DNA from: Syntrophobacteraceae bacterium
GTDB taxonomy: Bacteria; Desulfobacterota; Syntrophobacteria; Syntrophobacterales; Syntrophobacteraceae
DNA length: 64,000 nucleotides
Assembly (NCBI GenBank): GCA_031292215.1
Contig: JARLHO010000117.1
Location: forward strand, 1 to 64,000
Reading direction: 5' to 3'
This document shows positions 18,485 to 28,246 of the stretch, piece after piece. The notes beneath the pieces were generated by a model. That model was not told where the DNA came from, made no database searches, and worked only from the letters and a program-made list of their open reading frames with translations. Every line of letters begins with the position of its first letter. The first letter of the stretch is position 1. The translations under genes and the position numbers were made by a program.

Positions 18485-19837
18485 ATGAACTCTGTCAGCG
18501 CGTCCATATTGATCTTTCTAATAGCCGTCGTGTCGTTTGGGTCACGTCGATTGGCACTGCTCGCCATGGCTGCCGGTGTGCTATACCTTACGGAGTTCGA
18601 TGCCATAAAAGTGGCCGGCTTCAATATGTTCGCGATAAGATTTCTCGAAGTGGCCGGTTTTATTCGCGTGATGGCGCGCCGCGAGTTCGGTTTTTCCAGA
18701 CTCAATCGATTCGACCGCCTGTTTTTGCTCTTTTACAGTTATCTGACCATAATTTTTCTTCTTCGCTCCAATGAAGGCCAGGCCTTTCAGGCGGGCCTAT
18801 TTATCGACGCCGTGTTTTGCTATTTCACCTTTCGCGGACTGGCCGGAGACATGGAAGATTTTGTCTGGTTCCTGCGAACCTTCGTCATCCTTCTTGTTCC
18901 TTATGTTGCTCTTCTTTTTGTAGAAATGTGGACAACTCGCAATCTTTTTTCAATCCTTGAAGGCGGCGCGGTAGAACACTTCTTGCGGGCAGGAAGGATC
19001 CGCTGCACCGGCAGCTTCAGGGAGTACAGCATCCTGGGTTCTCTCGGGGCAAGTTTTCTCCCGCTCTACATCGGCCTGGGCCGTTCCAGACCCGGTCGGT
19101 GGCATGCCATGGCAGGCGTCATCCTGTGTTTGGCGATTGCAGGCCTTTCCAACTCCGGGGGCCCCTTGGCCTTTGTCTGCATCGTAGTGCTGGGTTGGAT
19201 GCTGTGGCCGCTCCGTGACAGGATGGGTCTAATACGCCGCCTCGGATTGGCGGGACTCGTCGCCCTTGCCATAGCGATGAAAGCGCCGGTATGGTACCTG
19301 CCTGTCCACTTCGCCTTTGGGGGCGACGCCTGGCACCGATCATACCTGATTGAGCTCGCGGTCCGGCATCTTGGCCAATGGTGGCTTTGGGGCATGCCGA
19401 TCAGCATGACGAGCAACTGGTTTACCTATAGGGTCCAGGGAGTGGCAGACATCACGAACCAATTTCTCTTTTTCGGGCTGGCGGCCGGGTTGATGGCGAT
19501 GATCCTGTTCGTCTGGATGCTTGCAAGGGCTTTCGCAGGACTGGGGGAGCAACTGGCCACGGTCCGCGCCCTGCCCTCGGAAAATCCTGCCGAGGCCGAA
19601 TACCTCCTCTGGGGTCTTGGTGTCATGCTCGCGGGGCATGTCGCCAATTTTTTCTCCATAACCTATTTTGACCAATTCTACGTTATCTGGTTCATGCAAC
19701 TCGCTTTCATTTCAACTCTCAGCCAGGAACACGGAAATGCCTACCTACCGGCTGTAGCTGCGCGATCCCTGCCCCTTAATTTCGGACACGATTCGGTTGC
19801 ATACTCGAGCATCCAGCAGGAGACCTCCCGGCGATAG
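18485..19837 (+). CDS. O-antigen ligase/polymerase-like membrane protein
   Basis: A 450-residue polytopic protein with about ten to twelve hydrophobic segments and a long periplasmic loop, the layout of the O-antigen ligase/Wzy/ExoQ group. After the N-terminal helices, FLRAGRIRCTGSFREYSILGS precedes the membrane helices LGASFLPLYIGLG and AMAGVILCLAIAGLSNSGGP, a feature of this family (R..G.F..P-like block followed by SxSR-like). It probably polymerises or ligates the repeat units after flipping. It is the only polymerase candidate in the cluster, which supports the role. Confidence 0.75.
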   Translation: MNSVSASILIFLIAVVSFGSRRLALLAMAAGVLYLTEFDAIKVAGFNMFAIRFLEVAGFIRVMARREFGFSRLNRFDRLFLLFYSYLTIIFLLRSNEGQAFQAGLFIDAVFCYFTFRGLAGDMEDFVWFLRTFVILLVPYVALLFVEMWTTRNLFSILEGGAVEHFLRAGRIRCTGSFREYSILGSLGASFLPLYIGLGRSRPGRWHAMAGVILCLAIAGLSNSGGPLAFVCIVVLGWMLWPLRDRMGLIRRLGLAGLVALAIAMKAPVWYLPVHFAFGGDAWHRSYLIELAVRHLGQWWLWGMPISMTSNWFTYRVQGVADITNQFLFFGLAAGLMAMILFVWMLARAFAGLGEQLATVRALPSENPAEAEYLLWGLGVMLAGHVANFFSITYFDQFYVIWFMQLAFISTLSQEHGNAYLPAVAARSLPLNFGHDSVAYSSIQQETSRR

Positions 19838-20223
19838 AGATAAAGCTTGATCACACCGCGCATGGACCAGCCGCCCGGTAGCCCGGCCGCAGGCATCGTC
19901 GTGTTGCACGCCCTCCTCCCGACACGGGTTTGCCAACGGACCCAACTCCACAAAATTAGCCCTCGGCGCACGCCTTCGGGTTTCACGACACAAACGTTTC
20001 GGCCGTTTTCCTACCAACTCCCCGGAGCCGTGGCCCGGCAACAGTAATTCTTCTCTTCAATTACATCGTCGTAAGACCAATTACACCCCCCTGGAACTTC
20101 CGCGCGACAGTGGGCGCCCGACGTCAAAGGGCTCGCAAGCTATTGAAGATTATGGCGCATATATTGCTTATCTCCTTACCGGTACACTTGAGAAATTGAT
20201 TTTGCTTACACGAGGAGATTCCA
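19838..20223. other. Intergenic region ahead of the beta-helix gene
   Basis: A 386-base gap, one of the longest inside the polysaccharide locus. No gene is recognised. The last part is AT-richer and ends in a strong ribosome site (CGAGGAGATTCCA). A separate promoter for the secreted beta-helix protein is likely here but not clearly identifiable. Confidence 0.4.
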
Positions 20224-21687
20224 ATGAAATCCATGAGAAATATCGCCCTCCCCATACTTGCACTCGTTCTTTTATCCGCGCTCACTTGCGTCAATGCGCT
20301 TGCTGCGACCTACTACATCGACTATGCCAGTGGTTCCGACAGCAACAAGGGGACATTAGAGACGACGCCGTGGCAACACCAGCCGTACATGCAGGGCTGG
20401 ACAGGCAACTATACGCATCAACCAGGCGATAGATTCATTTTCAAGGGCGGGGTTACCTGGCCCCACACCTGCTTTCAAATGACAATATCCACCGGAGGGT
20501 CCGCAACCGCTTCCGATTACTACGGGGTTGATAAATCCTGGTATTCGGGATCGTCCTGGAGTCGCCCCATATTTAGTGGTGATTCCGTAACATTAGCTTC
20601 CGGCCAGAACGCCAGCATAATCACCTTATACGAAACAACCTATGTAACAATTGACAATATTGAAATTACCGGCCTTCTGATTGACAGCAATACATTTGCA
20701 GTATCTTCTATATTGAATCAGAGCTCAAATTTTGTCACCATTCAGAATTGCTATATTCATCACTGGGATGCGTCCTCAAATGTGACACAAGACGATGCCA
20801 GAGGAGGTATAATAGGCAATTTTTGGAGTCCATTCACAAATGATCATTTTATAGTTGATTCGTGTATAATTACGAACGCCGACAATACAACGAAGATGAA
20901 TGGCGTAGCGACAAGATGCGTAGGCACTGTAAAAAACACTACAATTCATGATGTTCCCACCGCCGATTTATTTGACAGCAACGTGCATGACTGCGTTTTT
21001 TACAATATCAACTATCCTGTTTCAGATTTCGATCCAGCCTATCACACCAATCTGGCGTATACATCTCCAGGAAATGGGACTTCATCTGTCTACAATAACA
21101 TTTTCCATGACAGTCAGGCGGGCGCCCAACTCTATCTTGAACCATGTTATAATAATACTAACGGTACGATCTATGCTTTTAATAATGTGATGTACAACAT
21201 CGGGGGCGGGGGCGGGGGCGATATTCTCGCGGACTCGGAGGGAGGAGGCGCCGGATGCGGGACTGTATACATCTTCGACAACACGCTGCAATCAACAGGC
21301 TCTTTGATCAGGTACCTGGTGCGCACGGCTGGATCGTCTTACATCGGCAAAATGGTGATCGCCAATAACCATTTGATCACCGACGGCAGCCCTTTCGTTG
21401 TAGGAAGCGGCGGCATTACACCGACGACGACCCAAAATCTGACCCAATCCAACGCAGGTGCAACTTCCCAGGGCTATCTGCCCGTCAACGGCTACGCGCC
21501 TGTTTCACCGTCGTCTGCAACGGTTGGCGCCGGAGCCAATCTAACTTCCGTAGGTCAGCAGAGCTTGGATTCCGATATCAGGAACAACCCTCGCCCCTCT
21601 GCGACAAGCTCGAAATGGGACATCGGCGCATATCAATTTCAGACTTCGGCCATCGTGCCGCCAGGGGGTCTTCGTCTCGTCCAGTAG
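20224..21687 (+). CDS. Secreted right-handed parallel beta-helix protein
   Basis: A 487-residue exported protein with a signal peptide (MKSMRNIALPILALVLL, cleavage likely after NALAA). The mature start YYIDYASGSDSNKGT with PWQHQP is the common entry to DUF1565/pectate-lyase-like beta-helix proteins. Helix-rung patterns follow: VTIDNIEITGL, NFVTIQNCYIHHW, HFIVDSCIITNAD and VYIFDNTLQST. It may be a polysaccharide lyase or an adhesin. The middle (about 20630-21200) is clearly richer in A/T than neighbouring genes, a sign of transfer. It ends in IVPPGGLRLVQ with no membrane anchor. Confidence 0.85.
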   Translation: MKSMRNIALPILALVLLSALTCVNALAATYYIDYASGSDSNKGTLETTPWQHQPYMQGWTGNYTHQPGDRFIFKGGVTWPHTCFQMTISTGGSATASDYYGVDKSWYSGSSWSRPIFSGDSVTLASGQNASIITLYETTYVTIDNIEITGLLIDSNTFAVSSILNQSSNFVTIQNCYIHHWDASSNVTQDDARGGIIGNFWSPFTNDHFIVDSCIITNADNTTKMNGVATRCVGTVKNTTIHDVPTADLFDSNVHDCVFYNINYPVSDFDPAYHTNLAYTSPGNGTSSVYNNIFHDSQAGAQLYLEPCYNNTNGTIYAFNNVMYNIGGGGGGDILADSEGGGAGCGTVYIFDNTLQSTGSLIRYLVRTAGSSYIGKMVIANNHLITDGSPFVVGSGGITPTTTQNLTQSNAGATSQGYLPVNGYAPVSPSSATVGAGANLTSVGQQSLDSDIRNNPRPSATSSKWDIGAYQFQTSAIVPPGGLRLVQ

Positions 21688-21905
21688 GCAGGACTGCGGG
21701 GTGAGGACCTCTTGATGAGGTGCGGCATAGCCGCGAGAAAGCCGGCAAAGATTGCCGCTCGGTCTGCGGGGCTCCGTGCGCCATGTCCGCGCCCTGTCTC
21801 GACTTGGATTTACTGCTTAGGTATCGGAATATTGAGACATCAGTCAACGACTAAAGACATTGGCCTGAAAAGTCGCTGCTATATACCCACCGAGGGGCTA
21901 CAGGT

Positions 21906-22505
21906 ATGGGCCTGAGACTTCTGGGCAGGATTTCCGTGGGCGTCTATCGACTCGCGGTAAGAGCCCGATCTAAGCTATTTAGCCTGATGGCAGGCGGTGC
22001 ATTCTCAAAATTCGGGAAAAAGAGCGTGATCGTCCTTCCGATCAGACTTCACGGAGAAGGTCGGATCGAAATCAACGACCGGGTATTCATAGGCGCCAAC
22101 TGCTGGCTGCAGACACTGCCCGACGACCAAAACACCTCACCCGCCATTTCTATCGGAAGCCAAACCAGCATCGCAGGGTCGTGCGTTATTTCCGCCGTAC
22201 GACAGGTTCGGATAGGAAAGAGCGTGCTGTTTGCAAGAAACGTTTACGTATCCGATCATAAGCACAAATACTCGGATCCGAATCTGCCGATAATCGCCCA
22301 GGGCGTTGACAAAGTTTTTCCTGTTGTCATAAAGGAGGGCGCCTGGATCGGCCAAAACGTCATCGTATGCCCTGGCGTGACCATAGGAAGGGGTGCGGTG
22401 ATAGGAGCGAATTCCCTCGTTAATAAAGACATTCCGGACTACTGTCTTGCAGCGGGGTCGCCTGTTGCAATAATCAGAAAAATTAGTGAATCGCCAGACC
22501 GATAA
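21906..22505 (+). CDS. Hexapeptide-repeat acyltransferase (WcaF/LacA-like)
   Basis: A 199-residue left-handed beta-helix acyltransferase. Seen: IEINDRVFIGANCWLQT, AISIGSQTSIAGSCVIS, the catalytic-His-like VYVSDHKHKYSD loop, WIGQNVIVCPGVTIGRGAVIGANSLVNKDIP and CLAAGSPVAIIRKI. It probably O-acetylates a sugar of the polysaccharide. It follows the beta-helix gene after 218 bases and leads into the glycosyltransferase at 22799. Confidence 0.87.
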   Translation: MGLRLLGRISVGVYRLAVRARSKLFSLMAGGAFSKFGKKSVIVLPIRLHGEGRIEINDRVFIGANCWLQTLPDDQNTSPAISIGSQTSIAGSCVISAVRQVRIGKSVLFARNVYVSDHKHKYSDPNLPIIAQGVDKVFPVVIKEGAWIGQNVIVCPGVTIGRGAVIGANSLVNKDIPDYCLAAGSPVAIIRKISESPDR

Positions 22506-22798
22506 GGCGGCCGTCAAAAACGTTCCACTTTCCATTCTCAAAAATCATAAGCCATTTCACGCGACGTTCAGGATTTGCGTGCAGTAGATTGCGCAGGCAC
22601 AAGGTCTGAAAAGCATTTGACGAAAAACCGGCAAGATGGGTAGATTGGCGCGAGCAAAAGAGTCTACCCGGCAGATCAAACGATATGGTCGGGTTGGCGT
22701 TCGGGCCCAGGGTTTAATTGGCCCGCATACGCCTCACAATCACTTTTGGGTGACCATAAGGCGCATCGACGGCCTGGGCATCGAAACCGGAGCACGAA

Positions 22799-23869
22799 AT
22801 GCCGAGTCGACCACTTTTTACTTTCGCCCTGTTCGCCTACAATCAGGAAGGCTTCATAAACGATGCGGTAAGGGGTGCGTTGAGCCAGACCTATTCCCCG
22901 CTCGAAATCATTCTGAGCGACGATTGCTCCACAGACGGGACATTCGCCGTCATGCAGGAGATGGCCTCCAATTATAAGGGCGCCCATCACATCGTTCTAA
23001 ACCGTAATCCCCAAAATCTTGGTCCTGCCGGTCACCTCAATAAAATTATAAGGATGTCAACCGGCGAGTTGATAGTTTTCGCCGAAGGAGACGACACGTC
23101 CCTCCCGGAGAGAACAGCCGCTATCTACGGAGCCTGGGAGTCCTCCGGGCGACCGGCAATCTCAATTTATTCAGATTATCTGGTTATTGATAAATCTGGC
23201 GCCTTATGGAATTCAGAAAATCAGGCGAAGGGGGAATGCGGCCCTCCATTCCAGGTTGAGCGCGGGGATTTGCTGGAATTTCTTGCCACATGGAGACCAA
23301 TGATCAATGGCTGCACTCATGCATGCTCCCGGCGTCTTCTCCAGCACTTCGGTGAACTCCCCCGCTGTTTGAAATATGCCGACATCGTTTTTGCCTTCCG
23401 CTCACTGGGGATTAATGGTCTTTTACATGTCAACCGGCCGCTCGTTAAATATCGCAGGCACGACAACAATTTTTCCTTTCACGCAGCCGATGATACACTC
23501 GATCAGAAGTCTTTCGCCGCATACGATGCCAAACGCATGGACTTGTTGCATGGGCTCGCCCTGTCTTATGAGACAATGATTCGCGACATGGGCGCGTTGG
23601 GAGAAATCGCCGGCCATGACCGGCAGTATTTGGCCAAATTAGAACTGGAGGCCCGCCGAGTACAGCTCCTTTATCTGCTCGAGCGGCAAATGATCTGCGA
23701 GCCATTCCCCCTGCGACTCCGCGCCATGTCTCGGATTTTGTCGCGAGGAGGTCCTCGATTCGCCGCAATACTGGCGCCGCAACTGCTTCCAAGGCGGCAG
23801 TATCATAAGCTGAGGGACTTCAAGCGGACCATTGTGAACCACCTCCGCAACAAAACCGGCATGAAATAA
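22799..23869 (+). CDS. Glycosyltransferase family 2
   Basis: A 356-residue GT2 enzyme. FTFALFAYNQEGFINDAVRG and EIILSDDCSTDGTFAVM are the nucleotide-binding half, and GELIVFAEGDDTSLPER holds an EGDD in the DxD position. MINGCTHACSRRLLQHFG and VKYRRHDNNFS are acceptor-side features. GGAG lies 7 bases before the ATG. It starts a tight sub-operon with the aminotransferase and the ATP-grasp/HAD gene. Confidence 0.87.
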   Translation: MPSRPLFTFALFAYNQEGFINDAVRGALSQTYSPLEIILSDDCSTDGTFAVMQEMASNYKGAHHIVLNRNPQNLGPAGHLNKIIRMSTGELIVFAEGDDTSLPERTAAIYGAWESSGRPAISIYSDYLVIDKSGALWNSENQAKGECGPPFQVERGDLLEFLATWRPMINGCTHACSRRLLQHFGELPRCLKYADIVFAFRSLGINGLLHVNRPLVKYRRHDNNFSFHAADDTLDQKSFAAYDAKRMDLLHGLALSYETMIRDMGALGEIAGHDRQYLAKLELEARRVQLLYLLERQMICEPFPLRLRAMSRILSRGGPRFAAILAPQLLPRRQYHKLRDFKRTIVNHLRNKTGMK

Positions 23870-23879
23870 GAGGTTACAG

Positions 23880-25049
23880 ATGATTAAGCCGTTTCCAAAA
23901 CCTATATATGTGACGAGGCCCTTTCTTCCGCCGTTGGACCAGTTCTCGGCAGGGCTCGAAGAGATATGGAACAATCGCTGGCTCACCAACGACGGCCCAA
24001 TCCTCAAACGCTTCACAGGCCAGCTTTGCAACGCCTTCGAAACCGATAACCTGTGCCTTTTCAATAACGGAACACTCGCGCTCCAGATAGCCCTGCAGGG
24101 GATGGAGATCTCGGGTGAGGTTATCACCACCCCTTTTACTTTTGTGGCCACTACGCATGCTTTGTTCTGGAACAAGATCAGGCCCGTCTTCGTAGATATA
24201 GAACCCGACTACTACACACTCGACCCGGAAAAGGTCGAGGCCGCGATCACCCCATGGACGACAGCCATTCTAGCGACCCATGTCTACGGCCACCCATGCA
24301 AACTAAACAAGCTCGCCGATATTGCTCGCCGGCACAATCTCAAACTCATCTACGACGCCGCTCACACCTTCGGAGTAACAGTGGACAACAAGTCCATTGC
24401 TCACTTCGGCGACCTCAGCATGTTCAGCTTCCACGCCACAAAGCTGTTTCACTCTCTTGAAGGAGGGATGGTGATCTTCAAGGACGCTGGACTAAAGAGC
24501 AGGTTCGACTACCTGAAGAATTTCGGTTTCAAAAATGAGGTCGAAGTGGTGATGCCGGGGACAAACGCAAAAATGAACGAGATGCAGGCGCTGATGGGCA
24601 TCCAGGTCTTGGGATATCTCGATGAAATCATAGAGAAACGCTCCAGGATCGCCGCACTCTACCGCGACGGCCTGAAGGACGTTCCAGGCGTTCGCCTCGT
24701 GCCTCCCCTTGCTCACGAGATAAAATACAACTACGCATACATGCCTGCTGAGATCGACGAGCAGGAATTTGGTATGGATCGTGAGGCCTTGTATAAAAAA
24801 TTAATTGAGTGGAATGTGTTTACTCGTCGTTACTTTTATCCGCTGGTGTGCGATTATGCTTGCTATAGGAGCGTTACGGTAAACGGCCCCCTGACAGTGG
24901 CCCGCAGGGTGGCTGACCGCATTCTGACGCTCCCGATCTACGACAGCCTTGATCTCTCGGATGTCGAGGCCATTTGCGAGATCATCAGGTCTATTCAGAC
25001 CGCAAAGGCTGGGGCCCTTTCCGCTAATATGGCATCGACAGGGCAATGA
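23880..25049 (+). CDS. DegT/DnrJ/EryC1 nucleotide-sugar aminotransferase
   Basis: A 389-residue PLP enzyme distinct from the WbpE-like one upstream. CLFNNGTLALQIALQG, TPFTFVATTHALFW, LIYDAAHTFGVTVD and MFSFHATKLFHSLEGGMV (Schiff-base Lys in ATKLF) are seen. The subgroup resembles enzymes that make 4-amino-4,6-dideoxy sugars. It starts 10 bases after the preceding GT2 gene and overlaps the ATP-grasp/HAD gene by 4 bases, which suggests that the amino sugar it makes is the substrate of that protein. Confidence 0.88.
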   Translation: MIKPFPKPIYVTRPFLPPLDQFSAGLEEIWNNRWLTNDGPILKRFTGQLCNAFETDNLCLFNNGTLALQIALQGMEISGEVITTPFTFVATTHALFWNKIRPVFVDIEPDYYTLDPEKVEAAITPWTTAILATHVYGHPCKLNKLADIARRHNLKLIYDAAHTFGVTVDNKSIAHFGDLSMFSFHATKLFHSLEGGMVIFKDAGLKSRFDYLKNFGFKNEVEVVMPGTNAKMNEMQALMGIQVLGYLDEIIEKRSRIAALYRDGLKDVPGVRLVPPLAHEIKYNYAYMPAEIDEQEFGMDREALYKKLIEWNVFTRRYFYPLVCDYACYRSVTVNGPLTVARRVADRILTLPIYDSLDLSDVEAICEIIRSIQTAKAGALSANMASTGQ

Positions 25050-26323
25050 ACAGAAAAAAGGTATTCGTATTTCCCTGCGGTTCCGAGATCGGCCTGGAGA
25101 TTTATCGTTCGCTTTGGTGCGCAAAAGAGGTCGATCTTTGGGGCGGGAGCAGCGTACCGGATCATGGGCGGTTTGTATACAGGCAACACATCCCCGATAT
25201 ACCGTTTGAAAGCGATGGCTCATTTCTCGACCATGTCAACAAGCTGATCCACGATCAAGGATTTGACTATATCATCCCTGCCCACGACAGTGTGGTGCTT
25301 AGACTTGCAGAGGCCCACCACCTGAGGAGCCTTGCCTGCCGAGCTTTGACCTCACCGCTTGAAACCTGCAGGATTGCACGCTCAAAAAAGCTCACCTTGG
25401 AACACTTTCAAGGAACGGTCCCAACGCCCAGACTGTACACGAGCCTTGCCGATGTGAGTTCATGGCCGGTGTTTCTAAAACCCGACGTCGGACAGGGATC
25501 GAAGGGAACGGTCCTGGCCAGTTCGCCGCAAGAAGCCCAGTATCACCTGTTAAGGGGCCAGGAACTTCTGATCTTGGAATATCTCCCGGGCAAAGAGTAC
25601 ACCGTGGACTGCTTTACAGATCGGAACGGGAAGCTTCTTTTCGCGGGAGGCAGGGAGCGGCGCCGGATCGCAAACGGGATCAGCGTAAATACGAGACCCG
25701 CCAAACTCAATGAGTTAAGAGAAGTAGCGGCAAAGATCAACGCGAAACTGCATTTTACGGGTATGTGGTTTTTCCAGGTGAAGGAGAACGCCGGTGGAGA
25801 GCTGGCCTTAATGGAAATTGCGCCTCGTCTCGCCGGTACGATGGGTATGTATCGCAATTTGGGAATAAATTTCTCCCTCATGAGCATATACGATGCTGAG
25901 GGCCTCGATCTTCACCCCCTGGTCAATGTCTTCGACATCGAAATGGATAGAGCGTTAGGTGGGAAATTCAAACTTGGCATCGATTATACTGACGTATATA
26001 TGGATTTCGACGATTGCCTTATTTTAGACGAACAGATCAACACGCAGGCAATCTGCTTCCTTTTTCAGTGCCTTAACAAGGGTGTTCGGATTCATCTCAT
26101 CACAAGGCATGCGCAAGACGTTGAAGAGACGCTCCGAAAATTCAGACTGGATAGAATGTTCGATTCGGTTGTTACTATTGCCGGGGGAGAAAAGAAGTCA
26201 GCGTACATTACCGGGGCCAAAGCGATCTTCATCGATGACTCATTTTCCGAACGTTTTGACGTAAGCACTAGCCTGGGCATTCCCGTTTTCGCACCCGATA
26301 GCATAGAATCGCTTCTGGACTAG
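25046..26323 (+). CDS. ATP-grasp ligase - HAD phosphatase fusion
   Basis: A 425-residue two-domain protein. Residues 1-100 form a Rossmann-like pre-domain (KVFVFPCGSEIGLEIYRSL; DYIIPAHDSVV). Residues about 105-300 are ATP-grasp: PVFLKPDVGQGSKGT, LLILEYLPGKEYTVDCF and LMEIAPRLAGT. Residues about 315-425 are HAD-like: YMDFDDCLI with acids at about 320 and 322, LITRH with Thr 353, then GGEKKSAY and IFIDDSFSER. I recognise this fused layout as recurring in surface-polysaccharide loci, but no biochemical function is known to me. With the aminotransferase in front, ligation of an amino acid or acid to an amino sugar is a reasonable guess. Confidence 0.85.
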   Translation: MNRKKVFVFPCGSEIGLEIYRSLWCAKEVDLWGGSSVPDHGRFVYRQHIPDIPFESDGSFLDHVNKLIHDQGFDYIIPAHDSVVLRLAEAHHLRSLACRALTSPLETCRIARSKKLTLEHFQGTVPTPRLYTSLADVSSWPVFLKPDVGQGSKGTVLASSPQEAQYHLLRGQELLILEYLPGKEYTVDCFTDRNGKLLFAGGRERRRIANGISVNTRPAKLNELREVAAKINAKLHFTGMWFFQVKENAGGELALMEIAPRLAGTMGMYRNLGINFSLMSIYDAEGLDLHPLVNVFDIEMDRALGGKFKLGIDYTDVYMDFDDCLILDEQINTQAICFLFQCLNKGVRIHLITRHAQDVEETLRKFRLDRMFDSVVTIAGGEKKSAYITGAKAIFIDDSFSERFDVSTSLGIPVFAPDSIESLLD

Positions 26324-26447
26324 TCAGGTGAGCAATTACGGCGCCCCTGCGGATATAAGTATTCACACTCCGGGTGCAGCGCTGCGCATGACGCATTATA
26401 CGGTAAGATATGGATGTCTTCATTAGGCATATAGGGACTGCAGCGCC

Positions 26448-27914
26448 GTGGACGACAATTTAAAAGCCGACACAATCAACGCCCTCTCGTGGAGTTTTCT
26501 TGAGTCGGCTGTGACCGGAGTACTCCGATTCGTTATCGGCGTAATCCTGGCTCGCCTCCTGTTTCCGGAGCAGTTCGGCCTGATAGGGATGCTGCTTATT
26601 TTTATCGCCGTAGCCCAAGTCTTTGTACAGAGTGGCTTTGACGCAGCCCTGATCCAAAAAGTCGATGCTACGCCTGTCGACATCTGTTCGATATTCTACT
26701 TCAATATATTTGTGGGCATCTCTGCCTGGGGGGTTTTGTGCCTGGCAGCTCCGTGGATCGCAGCCTTTCTCAATCGACCTGTACTTAACCCACTGCTGAG
26801 GGTGCTGTCGTTAACCATCGTCATCGATTCGCTGGGGGCTATCCAAGGCACTCTCTTTAATAAAGAAATCAATTTTAAAGCCATAACGGAAGTGAGCCTC
26901 ATTGCCGGGTTGCTGTCCGGCATCGTCGGGATCACCCTTGCCGTTAAAGGTTTTGGTGTTTGGAGTCTGGTCGCCCAACAGGTCTCGCTATCTCTTTTCC
27001 AGGCCATCGCCCTGTGGGTGCTCAGCCCTTGGCGGCCCGATTTGATTTTCAGCTTTCAATCCTTGCGCCAAATGTTCGGATTCGGCTCACGGTTGCTATT
27101 TTCGGGGATACTCCACCAAATATTCGAGAATATCTACTTTTTGGTGATCGGCAAGTTGTTTTCCGCAGGGGATCTGGGTCTCTTCACCCGAGCAAAAACA
27201 ATGCAGGACCTGCCCTCACAGACCATGTCGACTGTGGTTGGCAGGGTCACGTTCCCAGTTTTCTCCCAGAACCAGAGCGACCCTGCTCGGTTGAAAAGGG
27301 GCCTCAAGAAAGCCGTAAAAGCTCTCGTCCTGATTAATTTCCCTTTGATGGTTGGCCTCTCCGCCACCGCTAAGCCCCTGGTCATTGTGCTTTTAGGTCA
27401 AAAATGGGCCGGGTGCATACCTTTCTTGCAGCTATTATGCGCTGTAGGCTTGCTATACCCCCTGCAGGTCATGAACCTGAATATACTTACCTCAGTGGGC
27501 AGGTCGGATTTGTTCCTGCGCCTGGAGATCGTCAAGAAGGCGCTGACTGTCCTGAATCTCCTAATAGCCTGGCGCTGGGGCATACTCGGCATCATCTACG
27601 GTATGGTCGCCATGTCGATCATATCCTTCTATTTGAATAGCTACTATACTCGGAGGTTGATCGATTACTCGCCGGGAGAGCAGCTAAAAGACCTGCTTCC
27701 CTACCTGAGTATCGCCGCGCTCATGGGCGTAGCGGTTTTCTGCATTGGGTTGTTCCGATTCCACAACCTACTAATGTTACTATTAATTCAGATTCTCACC
27801 GGAGCGGTTGTCTATCTAGGCCTCTGCCGGATATTTCGACTGGCCGCATTTGTCGAAGTCCGCAGGGAATTGTGCGACCGAATCCCCTTCTTGAGGACAG
27901 GCTCTACCGCTTAG
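26448..27914 (+). CDS. Wzx-like polysaccharide flippase (MOP superfamily)
   Basis: A 488-residue membrane protein of the WzxC/polysaccharide exporter type with about 12-14 helices. The N-terminus DTINALSWSFLESAVTGVLRF, then ARLLFPEQFGLIGMLLIFIAV and FVQSGFDAALIQK, is diagnostic of the group. It should flip undecaprenyl-linked repeat units to the periplasm. A GTG start at 26448 fits the homology, though its ribosome site is weak. It is the only flippase in the cluster. Confidence 0.9.
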   Translation: MDDNLKADTINALSWSFLESAVTGVLRFVIGVILARLLFPEQFGLIGMLLIFIAVAQVFVQSGFDAALIQKVDATPVDICSIFYFNIFVGISAWGVLCLAAPWIAAFLNRPVLNPLLRVLSLTIVIDSLGAIQGTLFNKEINFKAITEVSLIAGLLSGIVGITLAVKGFGVWSLVAQQVSLSLFQAIALWVLSPWRPDLIFSFQSLRQMFGFGSRLLFSGILHQIFENIYFLVIGKLFSAGDLGLFTRAKTMQDLPSQTMSTVVGRVTFPVFSQNQSDPARLKRGLKKAVKALVLINFPLMVGLSATAKPLVIVLLGQKWAGCIPFLQLLCAVGLLYPLQVMNLNILTSVGRSDLFLRLEIVKKALTVLNLLIAWRWGILGIIYGMVAMSIISFYLNSYYTRRLIDYSPGEQLKDLLPYLSIAALMGVAVFCIGLFRFHNLLMLLLIQILTGAVVYLGLCRIFRLAAFVEVRRELCDRIPFLRTGSTA

Positions 27915-28246
27915 CCCTGCTGCCTTATGGCATCCGGTCGAGACGCAGGTGGCGATGTCAGAGGGTATGACGCCGATACTTCATCCTATTTAGACCTCAT
28001 AGCGTTTTCGGCGAAAATAAAATATCGGAGATCGAAATTTTTATGAACCAGGCGATGCCAGCCCTGTGACCATTTTCGGGGACGGCGGAAAGACCTGTGT
28101 CATCAGATACATAAAGGACATTGCGCTCATTATCGCCAGATCCGGCTCTTCGCGGTGAATAAATATCCCGGCTCGATATCACCTCCGAGACCGCTGCGGC
28201 CTTGCGGTTAATTCTCTTTTTCCTGTCCTGTTAAAGGATACCAATC
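27915..28246. other. Intergenic region ahead of exosortase
   Basis: A 332-base gap with no recognised gene or riboswitch. The final bases carry the exosortase ribosome site (TTAAAGGATACC). The GC content is lower around 27990-28040. The gap suggests that the exosortase/kinase pair has its own promoter. Confidence 0.4.

Noticed and set aside
21640-21687. Possible PEP-CTERM signal at the end of the beta-helix protein (IVPPGGLRLVQ)
   Set aside because: There is no following membrane helix or basic tail, so it cannot be an exosortase signal of the usual type.
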